NCBI GenBank assembly: GCA_035550295.1
Contig: DASZPJ010000028.1
Location: 1 to 57,208 of the forward strand
Length of the DNA stretch: 57,208 nt
Origin: DASZPJ01 sp035550295
GTDB lineage: Bacteria; Patescibacteriota; Saccharimonadia; Saccharimonadales; UBA4665
Direction of reading: 5' to 3'
This document shows, piece after piece, positions 50,420-57,208 of this stretch (positions within the stretch are counted from its first letter, which is position 1; each line of letters starts with the position of its first letter). The translations under genes were made by a program, and so were the position numbers. Below the pieces are notes generated by a model, which had not been told where the DNA came from, searched no databases, and saw only the letters and a program-made list of their open reading frames with translations.

Positions 50420-50668
50420 ATGGATAGTTACTTGCGGGAACGCGGTGAGCCAAGCAATCTTAATGAGGCTGTTGAGTACCTTGAAGAAGGCCTACGCCAG
50501 TCTATTGACCGTGTAGAGGCTATGAGGCCGCATCAAAACGCGCCGCTCTGGCAGCAGATAAGTTTTGCATTCGAAGCAAATCGGATTGAAGCTGACACAA
50601 AGTTTATTGAAGAGCTCCGCGAAACAGGACAGTTTGCGGCCCATGTCGAGCTAGACCAACGCCAGTAG
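50420..50668 (+). CDS. Small acidic protein (82 residues)
   Basis: No family recognised. It is predicted to be mostly helical (NLNEAVEYLEEGLRQSIDRV) and soluble. It lies 68 bp before a HicA-like fusion gene on the same strand but has its own promoter and the next gene also has one. It could be an antidote-type partner of that gene, but it lacks any HicB-like feature, so this is speculative. Confidence 0.5.
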   Translation: MDSYLRERGEPSNLNEAVEYLEEGLRQSIDRVEAMRPHQNAPLWQQISFAFEANRIEADTKFIEELRETGQFAAHVELDQRQ

Positions 50669-50672
50669 ACGC

Positions 50673-50701
50673 TTTACAATACAGCAATACTATGCTATAC
50701 T
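50673..50701 (+). promoter_or_regulatory. Promoter of HicA-like fusion gene
   Basis: -35 TTTACA (50673-50678), 17-base spacer, -10 TATACT (50696-50701), preceded by TGC (extended -10). Confidence 0.7.
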
Positions 50702-50736
50702 AGTAAAAGTTATCACAGTAAAACAAAAAAATTAGT

Positions 50737-51348
50737 ATGGCCGAAACCCTCACTACACCTACAGCTAATACAGATCCGACCCAAAACCCTGGTTCACAGC
50801 TTGAAGTCGTGGATCAACTACCAGAGGACCAACGCGATTTGGTTGGTATGTACGAAGAAGTTTTCACTTTGCCACAAGGCACGGTGGAGGAAGGTGACCA
50901 ACGACGTAAAGAGCTGGACGCAGTAAATGAACTAGCTGCTAGTGCCGGCGCTGATGCCACGCTCATCGGCCTATTGCGACACACTGCGTTTCTACGGGTT
51001 GAAGACGCTAAACGCCGCCAAGCCGCCCGAACCGAAAACCCATCCGAGCCTGCTTTGGCTACTGCCGAAACGACCGAACTAGAGCCCGACCGAGCCGGAC
51101 GGCAAACTGCGCATGAAGGTGAACATCTAAGGGCCGTAAAACGAAACCTTGCCCTAACCGCTTTAACGCGAATGGGCATTGTCGTAGAGAAGAGTAAAGG
51201 CACCGGCCATTACAAAATTGAAGATCCTGAAACAGGCAGGAAATCAGTGTTTTCACTCCACAAGGGCAAAGAAATCTCTCCCCAGCTTTTGAAGAAAGTA
51301 CTTGCTCAAATCGGTCGCTCTCCAGACGAGTTTATTGACCAACTATAG
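50737..51348 (+). CDS. Protein with C-terminal HicA/YcfA-like domain
   Basis: A 203-residue protein. The first 130 residues are acidic, probably helical and unrecognised. The last 70 resemble the HicA mRNA-interferase fold: GIVVEKSKGTGHYKIEDPET (compare the HicA G-S-H-H region) followed by FSLHKGKEISPQLLKKVLAQ and IGRSPDEFID. The His of the KGTGHYK motif could be the catalytic one, but the usual second residue pattern is changed. A toxin role is inference; the domain might simply bind RNA. No HicB-like gene is adjacent. Confidence 0.6.
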   Translation: MAETLTTPTANTDPTQNPGSQLEVVDQLPEDQRDLVGMYEEVFTLPQGTVEEGDQRRKELDAVNELAASAGADATLIGLLRHTAFLRVEDAKRRQAARTENPSEPALATAETTELEPDRAGRQTAHEGEHLRAVKRNLALTALTRMGIVVEKSKGTGHYKIEDPETGRKSVFSLHKGKEISPQLLKKVLAQIGRSPDEFIDQL

Positions 51349-51359
51349 TTAGCGAAGAC

Positions 51360-51388
51360 TTGACCTGTTTTTGGCACTCTGGTACAGT
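51360..51388 (+). promoter_or_regulatory. groESL promoter
   Basis: -35 TTGACC (51360-51365), 17-base spacer, -10 TACAGT (51383-51388). The -10 lies within the CIRCE spacer. Confidence 0.75.
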
Positions 51389-51397
51389 GAGTGCTAG
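51371..51397 (+). promoter_or_regulatory. CIRCE operator (HrcA binding site)
   Basis: TTGGCACTC-N9-GAGTGCTAG matches the CIRCE consensus TTAGCACTC-N9-GAGTGCTAA except at the third base of the left arm and the last base of the right arm. It overlaps the groESL promoter, predicting HrcA repression. Confidence 0.93.
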
Positions 51398-51463
51398 AAA
51401 CAGGTGTTAAGCGAGGGTTTTTGCGAGACAACGCCTGTGAATACTAAATTCATGGAGGATTTT

Positions 51464-51730
51464 ATGAGTGCACCTTTGCAACCACTCGGCGACTACGTAG
51501 TCGCGCAGGCCGAAGAGGCCGAAAAGAAAACAGCCAGCGGGCTGTATTTGCCAGACAATGCCCAGGAGAAGCCAAAAACGGCCAAGATAATTGCCGTTGG
51601 GCCCGCCGCCAGCCAAGTTAAAGTCGGCGACCGAATCGTTTACAAAAGTTACAGTCCGACCGAAGTAAAAGTGGGCAGCGAAGACTACATTTTGGTCAAA
51701 GAAGAAGACATTTTAGCGACCGTCAAATAG
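51464..51730 (+). CDS. groES: Co-chaperonin GroES
   Basis: Lid of the GroEL chamber. ATG 51464 follows a GGAGG site and gives an 88-residue protein; the frame is open from 51404 but that extension is not conserved. Typical GroES features are PLGDYVVAQAEEAEKKTASG near the N-terminus (mobile loop ends TASGLYLP), VGPAASQVKVGDRIVY and YILVKEEDILATV. Its operon partner groEL follows after nine bases. Confidence 0.95.
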   Translation: MSAPLQPLGDYVVAQAEEAEKKTASGLYLPDNAQEKPKTAKIIAVGPAASQVKVGDRIVYKSYSPTEVKVGSEDYILVKEEDILATVK

Positions 51731-51739
51731 GAGGACAAC

Positions 51740-53368
51740 ATGGCAAAGAAAGTTTTTTATGACGCAGACGCCCGGACTCGAGTATTAGCCGGCGCTGAAA
51801 TCTTGTATAACGCAGTCAAAACTACTATGGGACCAAAAGGCCGCAACGTGGTGATCAGTAAGACATTTGGCGCACCGACCGTCACGCACGACGGCGTGAC
51901 AGTCGCCAAAGGCGTGGAACTGGCCGACGCTGACGATGAAACTTTGGGTTACAAAGTTGGTGCTGAACTGATCAAACAAGCCGCCAGCAAGATGAACGAC
52001 GTTGCCGGTGATGGTACTACGACTGTTACGGTTCTGACTTACCACATCCTGAACGAAGCCAACAAACTAATCGCTGCCGGCCACAACCCAATGCTACTTC
52101 GCAAAGGTTTGGAATCGGCTGCCACTGACGTCATCTCTCAACTTGAGAAGCTGGCCGAACCGATTGAAGGCAAAAAACAGCGCGTGGCCGAAGTTGCTAC
52201 CATCAGTGCCGGTGATGCTGAAATCGGCGCGCTGATCGCCGATGTCATCGACAAAGTTGGCAAAGACGGGGTCGTGACCGTAGAAGAAGGCCAGGGCTTG
52301 GCGCTGGAGAGTGAAGTCGTGGAAGGCTTCACCTTTGACCGCGGCTTTGTTTCACCTTACATGGTGACCGACACGGCGCGCATGGAAGCGGTTTACGACC
52401 GTCCAGCCATCGTGATTACCGATAAGAAGATCGCCAGCGTCCAGGAATTCCTGCCGCTGTTGGAAAAGCTGGCCCAAGCTGGCAAAAAAGACCTGGTTTT
52501 GATCGCTGAAGACGTAGAAGGCGAAGCGCTTGGCACACTGATCCTTAATCGCCTGAAAGGTGTCTTTAACACTTTGGCCATCAAAGCTCCGGCTTTTGGT
52601 GATCGCCGCAAAGACATCCTGAACGACATCGCCGTTTTGACCGGCGCCCAAGTCATTACTGATGACCGCGGCATGACATTCGAAAATGTAGAACTCGACG
52701 TTGTTGGTTCGGCCCGCCGCGTTATCGCCAACAAGGACGAAACGACCATCATCGAAGGCGGCGCATCGGCTGCTGACGTCAAAGCCCGCATTGCCCAGTT
52801 GGACACTCAAATTGACGCTGCCACCAGCGAATACGACAAAGAACACCTGGAAAAGCGCCGTGCCGCGCTTTCCGGCAAAGTTGCCGTCATCAAAGTCGGT
52901 GGCGCTACGGAGACGGAGATTGAAGAGAAGAAATTCCGCGTCGACGATGCCGTTCACGCCGTTAAAGCCGCCTTGGCCGAAGGCATCGTGCCCGGCGGTG
53001 GCGTAACGCTGGTGAACCTGGCCGGCGGCATTGATGCCACCGATCCAGGCGCCCAACTGCTTAAGAACGCGCTGGAACAGCCGTTCCGCATCCTTATGGA
53101 CAATGCGGCCGTAAACGCGGATGAATTCCTGCCACAGGTTAAATCAGGTAAAGCGGGGCAGGGCGTTAACGTCAATGACCCAACCAAGCTGGTTGATCTG
53201 AAATCAGCCGGCGTGGTTGACCCGGCCCGTGTAACCAAGGAAGCAATTCAAAACGCCACAAGCATTGCCGGCACGGCGATGACTATGGGCGCGCTAGTAG
53301 TCGACGTTCCAGAACCAAAACCAGCAGCCGATACCCCCGGAATGGGCGGTATGGGCGCCATGATGTAG
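51740..53368 (+). CDS. groEL: Chaperonin GroEL
   Basis: ATP-dependent folding chamber, 542 residues. The ATP-binding motif VAGDGTTTVTVL lies at about 84-95, and the family signature GVVDPARVTKEAIQNATSIA lies near the C-terminus, followed by a GMGGMGAMM tail. A strong AGGAGG site lies before ATG. It is controlled by the CIRCE element ahead of groES. Confidence 0.97.
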   Translation: MAKKVFYDADARTRVLAGAEILYNAVKTTMGPKGRNVVISKTFGAPTVTHDGVTVAKGVELADADDETLGYKVGAELIKQAASKMNDVAGDGTTTVTVLTYHILNEANKLIAAGHNPMLLRKGLESAATDVISQLEKLAEPIEGKKQRVAEVATISAGDAEIGALIADVIDKVGKDGVVTVEEGQGLALESEVVEGFTFDRGFVSPYMVTDTARMEAVYDRPAIVITDKKIASVQEFLPLLEKLAQAGKKDLVLIAEDVEGEALGTLILNRLKGVFNTLAIKAPAFGDRRKDILNDIAVLTGAQVITDDRGMTFENVELDVVGSARRVIANKDETTIIEGGASAADVKARIAQLDTQIDAATSEYDKEHLEKRRAALSGKVAVIKVGGATETEIEEKKFRVDDAVHAVKAALAEGIVPGGGVTLVNLAGGIDATDPGAQLLKNALEQPFRILMDNAAVNADEFLPQVKSGKAGQGVNVNDPTKLVDLKSAGVVDPARVTKEAIQNATSIAGTAMTMGALVVDVPEPKPAADTPGMGGMGAMM

Positions 53369-53410
53369 CCTAGAACTTGGTTATACTAGGGGCGTTCCGT
53401 CTCTCGACAG

Positions 53411-53521
53411 TAAATGCCCACCGGGCATTTCTGGGCGCGTTGATGTAAAAAGATGAGGAACCCCCAACGGGCTCCTCGTCGTGAGAAAAATAGGAGCTGA
53501 AAATCCAGCTCTTATTTTGAT
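53411..53521. terminator. Hairpin cluster after groEL
   Basis: Three inverted repeats follow one another: AAATGCCC/GGGCATTT (53411-53429), GAGGAACCC/GGGCTCCTC near 53455-53478, and GAGCTG/CAGCTC followed by TTATTTT near 53495-53518. They separate groEL from the convergent histidine kinase. The last has a plausible terminator tail. Confidence 0.6.
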
Positions 53522-53532
53522 AAGTCTAATTT

Positions 53533-55374
53533 TTAGGAAAGATCCCAGTCCAGGTGGGCAACTGTTGATTGGTTCGGCGTTGACTCAATAGAGATGTCGC
53601 CACCGAGGTAGAGCATGATCAGCTTGTCCAGGTACAGGCTAAAGCCAGCGCCTTCGTGGTTGAATTCTTCGGCGCCTTCGGCTTTGAAGAATGGCTGGAA
53701 TAGCTGTGATAGTTTGTCGGCTTCGATGCCGCTACCGTGGTCGATAACGTCAATGCTGTTGGCTGATTGGTCGGCTGCGGCCGTGACTGTGACCTTGCCT
53801 TTGTCTTTGCTGTAGGAAACGCCGTTATCGATCAGGCTTTGCAAGACTAATGTTAGCAAGCCGGCGTTCTGGGTGGTTAGTGGTGAGTCTTGCTGGAGCT
53901 GGACATCAACACCGGCGGCCTGGGCTTTTGGCAGGATTTTTTGCAGGGCATTTTCGAAGACTGTTTGGGCGCTCACTTCGTTGTAGTTCTCGTTGCTATG
54001 GCTGCCTTTCAGGTGGGATGCAATGATCATCCGATCGGTTAGTTCTTGCAGCTGGTGTTGGCCGCGACGGATGAACTTAGTGTCGTTGCCAGCTGGCAGC
54101 TTAGAAGTGATTGCCGACAATTTGGCCAGTTCGCCTTTCAGGCTTTGCGAGGCGTCATTAATCACGTTGTCGCGCGTTTCATCAATCAACATTTGTTGTG
54201 ACAAAACAGCCCGTGAGTTTTCGTTGTCGCGGCGACGCAACACTACACGCCGGAAAAGCTGGTAAGAAGAGAAGACGATCAGGCTGAAGGTTGCCACCTG
54301 GATAATTTCGTTGGCGGTGCCGGCGTCATAGCTGGTTTCGTGGTTAGTCAGGTATACAAAGGCAAAGACAAACAATCCACCCAAAACTAGTGGTAGCCAC
54401 AGTCGCAATATGGCCGCGCCGGACTTCAGGCTCATTGGCTGGACAATAGGCACATCTTCCGACTCCAACAACGGATTCAGTTGGGTCGAAACGGTAGCTT
54501 CTACGTTAGCGCTGAAGCCTTTGATGCAAGCCTGCAACTGGCTGATAACATCGGCCGGCACAGCTGGTTCATGGAGCATTTCGACACCGCTGCGAATTAG
54601 CGTTAACGGCGTACGGATGTAGTGGGAAACCAGTTCGATAAGATTAGCCTTGGCTTGGTTAATAGCCTGCTCGTGTGCAATCAAGCGGTCTAGCGTGTGC
54701 TTTTCGGCGATCTCGCGTTTGGTTTGCAGCAATAGAACGATGGCATTGGCGATCAACAGCAAGAAAATGGTGTAGGGAAGGGTGTAGACGACAGTCTTTG
54801 GCAGGCTCTTAATAATGTGGCGGATGGCGGCTGCGATGTGGCCCGGTATGGAAGTCGGTGTTGTTAGGCCGGTGGTGCCGGCAGCCCCAACCTGGACTAC
54901 AATGACGTCATAGGCGTAAGTGATCCTTTTGCCGGTGCTGTCGGTGATAACAATGGTCACCTTTTTGCCAGGATACTTCAGCGGGTCCCAGTGCCATGTT
55001 ACTGAACCGTCAGACTGCGGCTGCTGGGTAGTGATCAGCTGGTTATCAATATAAATTTCGGCTTGTTTGAAAGTAGTGTCGTGGCCATTAAGGGGCACAA
55101 TCGTAATGTTGTAGCCGCTTTGTGGGATGTGCTGGTTTTCGGTCAGGTTAATAGTGACAACCAAACCGGAAGGCAGGTGTTCTTTTACCGGCGGCGGGCT
55201 AGGCGTTGGCGTAGGAGTAGTAACTGGCGGCGTTGGACAGTCCACCTCGTACTGGCAAGTATCATAACTACCCTGGCCATACACCGAGGCCGAGGCAATG
55301 CCATCCGACAGCAAAGGCAGCACCACCAGCACTGGCATGACTAAGATTTTGCCGATAAGCTTGCCGCGGGACAT
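53533..55374 (-). CDS. Orphan histidine kinase with unusual topology
   Basis: A 613-residue membrane kinase. A signal peptide (1-30) and a Pro/Thr-rich linker lead to a predicted Ig-like outer domain (about 65-165). Helix 1 is at about 196-217. An H-box-like SHYIRTPLTLIRSG has His251. Two more transmembrane helices follow (about 324-343 and 355-375). A second DHp-like segment (about 392-450) lacks His. The ATPase domain has LQSLIDNGVSY (Asn517), DHGSGI (545-550) and GAGFSLYL (575-582). No response regulator is adjacent. The presence of membrane helices between the H-box and the ATPase domain is unusual. It lies after tatC with its own promoter. Confidence 0.82.
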   Translation of the reverse strand: MSRGKLIGKILVMPVLVVLPLLSDGIASASVYGQGSYDTCQYEVDCPTPPVTTPTPTPSPPPVKEHLPSGLVVTINLTENQHIPQSGYNITIVPLNGHDTTFKQAEIYIDNQLITTQQPQSDGSVTWHWDPLKYPGKKVTIVITDSTGKRITYAYDVIVVQVGAAGTTGLTTPTSIPGHIAAAIRHIIKSLPKTVVYTLPYTIFLLLIANAIVLLLQTKREIAEKHTLDRLIAHEQAINQAKANLIELVSHYIRTPLTLIRSGVEMLHEPAVPADVISQLQACIKGFSANVEATVSTQLNPLLESEDVPIVQPMSLKSGAAILRLWLPLVLGGLFVFAFVYLTNHETSYDAGTANEIIQVATFSLIVFSSYQLFRRVVLRRRDNENSRAVLSQQMLIDETRDNVINDASQSLKGELAKLSAITSKLPAGNDTKFIRRGQHQLQELTDRMIIASHLKGSHSNENYNEVSAQTVFENALQKILPKAQAAGVDVQLQQDSPLTTQNAGLLTLVLQSLIDNGVSYSKDKGKVTVTAAADQSANSIDVIDHGSGIEADKLSQLFQPFFKAEGAEEFNHEGAGFSLYLDKLIMLYLGGDISIESTPNQSTVAHLDWDLS

Positions 55375-55407
55375 GGCAGGTTCCTCACACTTTGTTAACT
55401 AAAAGCT

Positions 55408-55605
55408 TTATTGATCTTTGCCGCCACCGTAGGCGCTCGAGCCATAACCTACCTTTTGCTGGAGTTGGCCGCCCAATGACTTGCCGGTTAGCAAGTGGAT
55501 AATGGTGGACAATCCCATAACAGAGGCCATGCCGAGAGCAAGAGTTGCCAAGAACTCTTTGCGCGTCATTTCGGTTTGCAGCAATGTAGCTACTGGTTTG
55601 TTCAT
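55408..55605 (-). CDS. Small membrane protein with Tat-like (TRKEFL) N-terminus
   Basis: A 65-residue protein. After a short tail, MTRKEFLATLALGMASVMGL looks like a twin-arginine signal with the second Arg changed to Lys (S/T-R-R-x-F-L consensus), followed by a hydrophobic helix and a Gly/Tyr/Ser-rich end. It lies directly between tatC and the histidine kinase gene, and it may be a Tat substrate or simply a tail-anchored partner of the kinase. The promoter upstream of it is strong. Confidence 0.65.
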   Translation of the reverse strand: MNKPVATLLQTEMTRKEFLATLALGMASVMGLSTIIHLLTGKSLGGQLQQKVGYGSSAYGGGKDQ

Positions 55606-55647
55606 AGTTTTTATTATTTGTTGTTTATTTTTTAACTAACAAATTTT

Positions 55648-55676
55648 AGTGTAACGAGCAGGAAAGAAGCTGTCAA
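55648..55676 (-). promoter_or_regulatory. Promoter for the 65-residue protein and histidine kinase
   Basis: On the minus strand: -35 TTGACA (55676-55671), 17-base spacer, -10 TACACT (55653-55648). This is the best sigma-70-type promoter in the window. Confidence 0.8.
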
Positions 55677-55678
55677 GC

Positions 55679-56755
55679 TTATGCTTCTGATGGTTGTGGA
55701 CGATTTGGTGGCAAAAGATCAAAGTCCACCAAGCGGCGTGGCCTGCGCATCTGTATCGGGGATAGTTGTTGCTGTGGTCGTGGTGGTATAGGCTTGGGCC
55801 GCAACTCAGTACTTATCCGGTTGGCTGGCATGAAGTCCATGAAAGCTCCCGGCTCTGGTTTTAGCGGCCTGGGGCGAGCCACCTGTGTGGCAGGTGCTTC
55901 CAGGAGTTCCGGTTCTTCGTAGACAAGCTCCATCAAGCGCTCTTCAGCTTGGGCTTCGGCTTGCTGCCAGGCAGCAACTTTGGCGTAACGGCGGTTGGAA
56001 ATGGCCACCAATGCAATGCCAATCTGGTACATCAATATGAATGGACCAGCCACAATCATTTGGCTGAGCATGTTGGGCGTCGGGTTCATTAGCCCGGCCA
56101 GTACAAATGCAGCTAAGATGACCCAGCGTTGGTGGTTGAGTTTCAGCAGTGATGATGGCTTCAGCGGCTTGATCCTATTAATGAACAACAAAATTATCGG
56201 CAGCTGGAATAACAGGGCAGAACCGAGCATGTAGGCCAGCACAAAACCTAAATATGACTGGATAGTAACTAGCGGTTTGATCTGGATGGTGGTGAATTGG
56301 TGCAGCAAAAAGTGCAGGGCCGATGGCAATCCCAAAAAGTACCCAAAGGCAATTCCTGCCAAAGCCAAAAAACCCGACCAGATACTTGCCACCACGATGA
56401 AGCGTCGTGATTGCTGTTTGATGACCGGCTCCAAAAAAGCCAACAGTTGATAAAAAGCCACCGGTATACTCAGCGCCAAACCGGCATATAGACAGACACG
56501 AAATAGAAAATCAATCCCGCCGCCGGGACTGGTGTAGATGAAACTTTGCCCATGAGCTGGTTTTAGCAGAATGTTGACGATCTGCTGCTGCACGCCGTAG
56601 GCGGCAGCGCCCCACAAAACTACCGATGCGGCGACTTTATACAGCCGCCGCCGCAGTTCGTGGAGATGCTCAATAAATGGCTGCTTTGGTTTAGCAGCCT
56701 GATTGTTACTGGGCGCTGGTCTCCTGTGACTGGTCGCTTTGTGTTTGTTTTTCAT
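55679..56755 (-). CDS. tatC: Twin-arginine translocase subunit TatC
   Basis: Core receptor of the Tat system that exports folded proteins. The N-terminal signature FIEHLHELRRRLYKVAAS lies at about 28-45, with six helices to about residue 240. The protein has 358 residues, about 100 more than most TatC, because of a C-terminal Pro/Arg-rich tail (PKPIPPRPQQQLSPIQMRRP). The start lies inside the tatA gene, a 50-base overlap in another frame. Confidence 0.92.
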   Translation of the reverse strand: MKNKHKATSHRRPAPSNNQAAKPKQPFIEHLHELRRRLYKVAASVVLWGAAAYGVQQQIVNILLKPAHGQSFIYTSPGGGIDFLFRVCLYAGLALSIPVAFYQLLAFLEPVIKQQSRRFIVVASIWSGFLALAGIAFGYFLGLPSALHFLLHQFTTIQIKPLVTIQSYLGFVLAYMLGSALLFQLPIILLFINRIKPLKPSSLLKLNHQRWVILAAFVLAGLMNPTPNMLSQMIVAGPFILMYQIGIALVAISNRRYAKVAAWQQAEAQAEERLMELVYEEPELLEAPATQVARPRPLKPEPGAFMDFMPANRISTELRPKPIPPRPQQQLSPIQMRRPRRLVDFDLLPPNRPQPSEA

Positions 56756-56915
56756 TTACGTCACCAGACAAACCTTTGCGCAGTTCGCGCATTGAGTCGC
56801 CAACGGCCTTTGATACTTCCGGCAGTTTTTTACCACCGAAAAGCAACAGCACAATAGCCAGAATGATGATTAATTCCGGTGTGCCTAAATCTAGTAGAGC
56901 AACAGTGCTTACCAT
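56706..56915 (-). CDS. tatA: Twin-arginine translocase subunit TatA
   Basis: Pore- or membrane-weakening subunit of the Tat system, 69 residues. It has one hydrophobic helix, the FGGKKLPEVSKAVGDSMREL hinge and amphipathic helix of TatA/E, and a short Gln/Ser-rich tail. Overlaps tatC by 50 bases and both are probably one transcript. A GAGG site precedes ATG. Confidence 0.94.
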   Translation of the reverse strand: MVSTVALLDLGTPELIIILAIVLLLFGGKKLPEVSKAVGDSMRELRKGLSGDVNEKQTQSDQSQETSAQ

Positions 56916-57077
56916 TTTCTTACCTCACTTTTAATTTTCGCGTGCCTTGTTATCAAGGTATCACTTTGTATAGTACCGCTTATGCAAATAAATGCCAATA
57001 GTTTCTTGCAGATGCCGTTGCCAGCACTAGGCGCAATCCCTATAATGTTTATGTAAACTTCTGAGGGCTAACAAACA

Positions 57078-57208
57078 ATGACCCGCCTACCAAGTCCTGG
57101 TGGTGATGACAATATCTGGGGAGACCTACTCAATGACTTCCTGGAAGTAGAACATAATACTGACGGTACACTCAAGAATGTAGCCCGTCCCTCTGACCTA
57201 GTACCCAA
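57078..57208 (+). CDS. N-terminus of probable surface/tail-fibre-like protein (cut by window edge)
   Basis: The open frame starts at ATG 57078 and continues to the end of the window (43 codons). The beginning, TRLPSPGGDDNIWGDLLNDF followed by LEVEHNTDGTLKN, resembles an N-terminal module (SPGGD...WG..LN.FL...HN.DGTLK) common in long phage-tail-like and secreted proteins. A TATAAT -10 lies at about 57041 with a leader of some 25-30 bases. The rest is outside the window, so the size and function are unknown. Confidence 0.6.
   Translation, partial: MTRLPSPGGDDNIWGDLLNDFLEVEHNTDGTLKNVARPSDLVP

Noticed and set aside
51404..51463. Extended start for groES
   Set aside because: Conserved GroES begins at 51464, which has a strong ribosome-binding site.
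52352..53056. 234-residue reverse frame inside groEL
   Set aside because: Shadow of a highly conserved gene; no promoter, and composition mirrors groEL codon use.
1..57208. CRISPR arrays, rRNA genes, prophage structural genes
   Set aside because: No array of equal repeats with spacers and no rRNA-like sequence was found. The only phage-like hint is the short fragment at the right edge.

Overview
This window most likely comes from a Candidatus Saccharibacteria (TM7) or closely related Patescibacteria chromosome. The support is a patescibacterial-type secretion locus (PrgI-like, TraC-like, VirB4 and VirB6-like proteins with several small VirB2-like proteins), dense short operons, many small membrane proteins, and TGA used as an ordinary stop. 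No taxonomic marker search could be run, so this is inference.

Layout. Positions 1-8925 hold a surface-polysaccharide region: two family-4-type glycosyltransferases, a Wzm/Wzt O-antigen exporter, GDP-mannose 4,6-dehydratase (gmd), a GDP-4-keto-6-deoxymannose reductase-like gene (rmd) and a membrane acyltransferase. This set could make and export a GDP-deoxyhexose (probably D-rhamnose) polymer. Positions 8927-15120 are the replication-origin neighbourhood: khpB, yidC, rnpA, rpmH, then dnaA, dnaN and recF. DnaA-box-like sites lie on both sides of dnaA.

Positions 15146-33081 are a type IV secretion-like machine. The minus-strand arm encodes a membrane protein, two M15-family peptidoglycan peptidases (one fused to a large membrane protein), VirB4, a TraC-like protein, a PrgI-like protein, an unknown 373-residue protein and a 1146-residue VirB6-like protein. 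The divergent plus-strand arm encodes six consecutive VirB2-like two-helix proteins and ends at a strong terminator. No VirD4 coupling protein, relaxase or VirB8/9/10 is visible, so this looks like an envelope machine for interaction or DNA uptake rather than a conjugation module.

Positions 33233-46733 carry mixed housekeeping genes: hsp20, comFC, a cluster of four tRNA genes (three Ser, one Arg), YihY- and DUF1003-type membrane proteins, an ABC-2 exporter, a HIT protein, an XRE-HAD fusion, valS and a 401-bp GIY-YIG nuclease unit bounded by perfect 29-bp inverted repeats. Positions 46734-57208 hold tsaD and murE (divergent, sharing one palindromic -10 box), an arginase-like gene, a HicA-like fusion, CIRCE-controlled groES-groEL, an unusual histidine kinase, tatC-tatA, and the start of a probable surface protein.

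Two themes run through the window. Many monocistronic genes have a TAnnnT -10 box only 6-8 nt before the start codon, which predicts leaderless mRNAs. A family of 60-82 bp palindromic elements with TGTCAT/ATGACA ends is dispersed between genes and, in tsaD, inserted in frame within the coding sequence.
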